Assembly: GCA_002377985.1 (NCBI GenBank)
Contig: DFQW01000079.1
Location: forward strand, 1 to 8,686
DNA from: Halieaceae bacterium UBA3479
GTDB taxonomy: Bacteria; Pseudomonadota; Gammaproteobacteria; Pseudomonadales; Halieaceae
Direction of reading: 5' to 3'
DNA length: 8,686 nucleotides
Shown here: positions 6,919 to 8,686 of the stretch, piece by piece
Numbering within the stretch: position 1 is the first letter of the stretch
How the letters are laid out: each line of letters starts with the position of its first letter
Notes under the pieces: model-generated
What the model saw: the letters and a program-made list of their open reading frames with translations, nothing else
The model's database searches: none
Told to the model about the DNA's origin: nothing
Translations under genes and position numbers: made by a program

Positions 6919-7062
6919 ATGCGCGATGCCGTGCTAGCCGTTGTGCTGGCCTGTCGACTAATATTGAGAAGTGATTTGAACCAAAAGGCGGTCTGTGCTC
7001 AGTTTTCAGGGTAACTATACATGCCACTTTGCACCCGGTATCCGCCCTAGCGCTCGTTTTGA

Positions 7063-8373
7063 ATGATGTACTCCATTAGCAGTCGTGAATCGCCGGCGGG
7101 TGCCCGCTGGTTGGTATGGATGACGGTTATCGCCGTGTATATCTGCATGATCGATCGCATTGCCATCTCGATTGCCATCGTTCCCATGAGCGAAGAAAAC
7201 GCCTGGTCACCGACGGTACAGGGCGCGGTCATGTCGGCCTTTTTTCTGGGTTATGTCGTTTTGCAGATACCCGCTGGCTACCTCTCAGACCGCTTTGGCG
7301 GAAAGTGGGTGCTGGGACTGGGGGTGCTGTTTTGGTCTTTGTTTACCCTGCTAACGCCCGCCTCGGCCACGCTGGGTATAGGTATGCTTCTGGCCTGCCG
7401 ATTTTTTATGGGAGTAGCAGAGGCGGTCACATGGCCGTCTATTTACTCACTCTACTCGCGCTGGGTTCATCCTGATCGACGGGCTTCCGCAGTCGGGTTA
7501 ATGAATTCGGGCATCGCCGGTGGCAGCGTGATTGCGCTGATCTGTACACCGCTGATTATAGATGTCTGGTCGTGGCAGGGCGCTTTTTATCTTTACGGGT
7601 TGCTGGGTGTGGTGTGGTTCGTCATCTGGAGTATGGGCGCCCGCTCGCAACCGCTGGTAGCGACGTCATGGCAAGAACGGGATGCAACCGCGGATAGGCC
7701 GGGCCTTGGCACTGAGGATTCTGTAGCCGATGCTGCCAGCGATCTGGGTGAGCCGTTCCCGCGACTCACGGTACGAGGAATGCTGCGCTCGCGCGCCGTT
7801 TGGGCGATTGCGGTAGCGCATATCTGCATTAATTGGTCGCTTTACCTGATCTTGTCCTGGTTTCCTACCTTCGTTACTCGCGAGTTGGGCGTCGACCTAC
7901 AGCTCGCCGGGCTACTCGCCCTCGCGCCAACTGCCGTATCACTGCTCATGACCCCCATAGCTGGTCGGCTGTTTGATTACTTTGTTGGCCGCGGCGTAAA
8001 TAGGCTGAGGCTCAGGCAGGTCTTTCAAACCCTCGCCTTTGTCGGCATTGCCAGCGCCATGCTCGCGGTGACTGCAGCCGAGTCTTTGCTGGTCATCGTC
8101 ACGGTTATTACCGTCAGTAACGCGGTGACGGCGCTGTCTATCGGGGGTTTTGCCACCAATCATCTCGATATCGCCCCCAGTCAATCAGGGCTGCTCATGG
8201 GGGTCACCAATACGCTCGCGGCGATTTCCTCCAGCGCTTCGGTTTTTGTCTCGGGTTGGATTCAGGATGTTTCCGGAGGTTGGGATGCGGTTTTTTATCT
8301 CGCTGCCACTGTATCGGCCTTGGGGGCACTTATTTATGCGCGCATGGCGGGTGTCGAGCGCGAATTTGCCTGA
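7063..8373 (+). CDS. MFS transporter, anion:cation symporter (SLC17/DgoT-like) type
   Basis: This 436-residue inner-membrane protein has about twelve hydrophobic segments, the first six at residues 17-190, a polar central loop at about 192-237, and the second six from about 243. It fits the anion:cation symporter branch of the major facilitator superfamily, which imports organic anions such as galactonate or hexuronates with protons. TM1 carries Asp31-Arg32 in CMIDRIAISIAIVPM, and TM4 carries Glu120 in FMGVAEAVTWPS. These align with the Asp46, Arg47 and Glu133 of E. coli DgoT that handle substrate and protons. The loop motif GYLSDRFGGK (72-81) is the MFS signature. The ATG at 7063 directly follows an in-frame TGA, so no longer start is possible. 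No Shine-Dalgarno or convincing promoter is visible in 6919-7062, although the upstream terminator implies a separate transcript. Substrate is inferred from family only; sialic acid, phosphate or other anions are also possible. Confidence 0.9.
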   Translation: MMYSISSRESPAGARWLVWMTVIAVYICMIDRIAISIAIVPMSEENAWSPTVQGAVMSAFFLGYVVLQIPAGYLSDRFGGKWVLGLGVLFWSLFTLLTPASATLGIGMLLACRFFMGVAEAVTWPSIYSLYSRWVHPDRRASAVGLMNSGIAGGSVIALICTPLIIDVWSWQGAFYLYGLLGVVWFVIWSMGARSQPLVATSWQERDATADRPGLGTEDSVADAASDLGEPFPRLTVRGMLRSRAVWAIAVAHICINWSLYLILSWFPTFVTRELGVDLQLAGLLALAPTAVSLLMTPIAGRLFDYFVGRGVNRLRLRQVFQTLAFVGIASAMLAVTAAESLLVIVTVITVSNAVTALSIGGFATNHLDIAPSQSGLLMGVTNTLAAISSSASVFVSGWIQDVSGGWDAVFYLAATVSALGALIYARMAGVEREFA

Positions 8374-8425
8374 ATTCACTGACTGCCAAGACACTGAGAT
8401 GGGGTGTATCCTGCCCGGCGCGACA

Positions 8426-8500
8426 CTAAAATATAACTATAGATTATTATAATAAAAAATACCATTTCTATTAGTTAAATTATAATTACTTTCAATGGCT
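8426..8500. promoter_or_regulatory. Sharply AT-rich intergenic segment with two TATAAT palindromes
   Basis: Composition changes abruptly from GC-rich (ending CCCGGCGCGACAC) to almost only A and T. Two perfect palindromes, TTATTATAATAA (8444-8455) and AATTATAATT (8478-8487), each contain TATAAT, with the two hexamers 33 bases apart (8448 and 8481). Either could act as a -10 box, but no good -35 is seen at the right distance. Such a segment could be a promoter/UP-element region, a target for AT-binding proteins, or the edge of acquired DNA. No transcription terminator is recognisable between the MFS stop and this region. Confidence 0.45.
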
Positions 8501-8581
8501 ACAGCGCTTTTTTCTGACTTGATTTCTCTAAAATCACGCCCAATTTCTGTGATAACGAGATGTCTCTTGAAGGAGAAAACG

Positions 8582-8683
8582 ATGTTGAGCCGCTTCAATT
8601 CACTTATTAATAACCTATCAGTATTATTTATATTTATATCAGTCTCCTCAGTAATGATTCATTCGGTGAGTCGGATTGTCTGA
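8582..8683 (+). CDS. Possible 33-residue single-span membrane peptide
   Basis: I do not recognise this peptide. It begins at an ATG preceded by AAGGAG (8570-8575) at 6 bases, the best ribosome binding site in this stretch, and ends at TGA 8681-8683. The N-terminus is short and polar (MLSRFNSLINN). Residues 12-26 are continuously hydrophobic (LSVLFIFISVSSVMI), enough for one membrane segment or a signal anchor, and the tail HSVSRIV is weakly basic. An in-frame upstream ATG at 8495 would give 62 residues but has no Shine-Dalgarno. The AT-rich composition differs from the neighbouring genes. It may be a genuine small membrane protein or leader peptide, a decayed N-terminus of a larger membrane protein, or a chance open frame. 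Confidence 0.35.
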   Translation: MLSRFNSLINNLSVLFIFISVSSVMIHSVSRIV

Positions 8684-8686
8684 GTG

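Noticed and set aside
8560..8610. 16-codon frame starting ATGTCTCTTGAAGG before the 33-residue peptide
   Set aside because: Very short, weak ribosome binding site, no recognisable character. It overlaps the better-supported small frame; a leader role is possible but unsupported.
1..8686. CRISPR arrays, tRNA or rRNA genes, insertion sequences
   Set aside because: No regularly spaced direct repeats, cloverleaf-like sequences, transposase frames or terminal inverted repeats were seen on either strand.

Overview
The window looks like chromosomal DNA of a Gram-negative bacterium, most likely a marine or environmental gammaproteobacterium. The GC content is moderate to high and the genes are tightly packed. 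An outer-membrane TonB-dependent receptor of the Oar type is present, and the GalT is close in length and motifs to the E. coli enzyme. The taxonomic guess is inference, because there is no rRNA or other marker gene here.

Positions 1-2462 carry three Leloir-pathway genes on the + strand: the 3' end of galK (galactokinase), galT (galactose-1-phosphate uridylyltransferase) and galE (UDP-glucose 4-epimerase). galK and galT overlap by one base. galT and galE are separated by 112 bp holding a perfect TTGACA, an operator-like word and a small hairpin. Together they convert galactose to glucose-1-phosphate via UDP-sugars.

Positions 2463-3719 hold a 147-bp leader and an Old Yellow Enzyme-type FMN ene-reductase, best started at a GTG. 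Its stop codon overlaps the -35 box of a strong sigma70-like promoter (CTGACA, 16 bp, TATAAT) that should drive the next gene.

Positions 3844-6873 encode a 1009-residue Oar-like TonB-dependent receptor with signal peptide, carboxypeptidase-regulatory-like domain, TonB-box-like segment, plug and barrel. It is closed by a clear Rho-independent terminator at 6895-6918. Positions 7063-8373 encode an MFS carrier of the anion:cation symporter (SLC17/DgoT-like) type. After about 8426 the sequence turns sharply AT-rich, with two TATAAT-containing palindromes and a possible 33-residue membrane peptide with a good ribosome binding site.

One reading is a nutrient-acquisition locus: outer-membrane receptor, inner-membrane proton-coupled anion carrier, a reductase and galactose catabolism. 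The main hint of common control is a word, GTAAC-N(1-2)-GGTTGCG, present both before galE and just downstream of the receptor promoter. The substrate is not determined by the sequence. I found no mobile element, CRISPR array, tRNA or rRNA. No wholly new system is demonstrated. The most open points are the shared motif, the receptor's substrate and the AT-rich tail.
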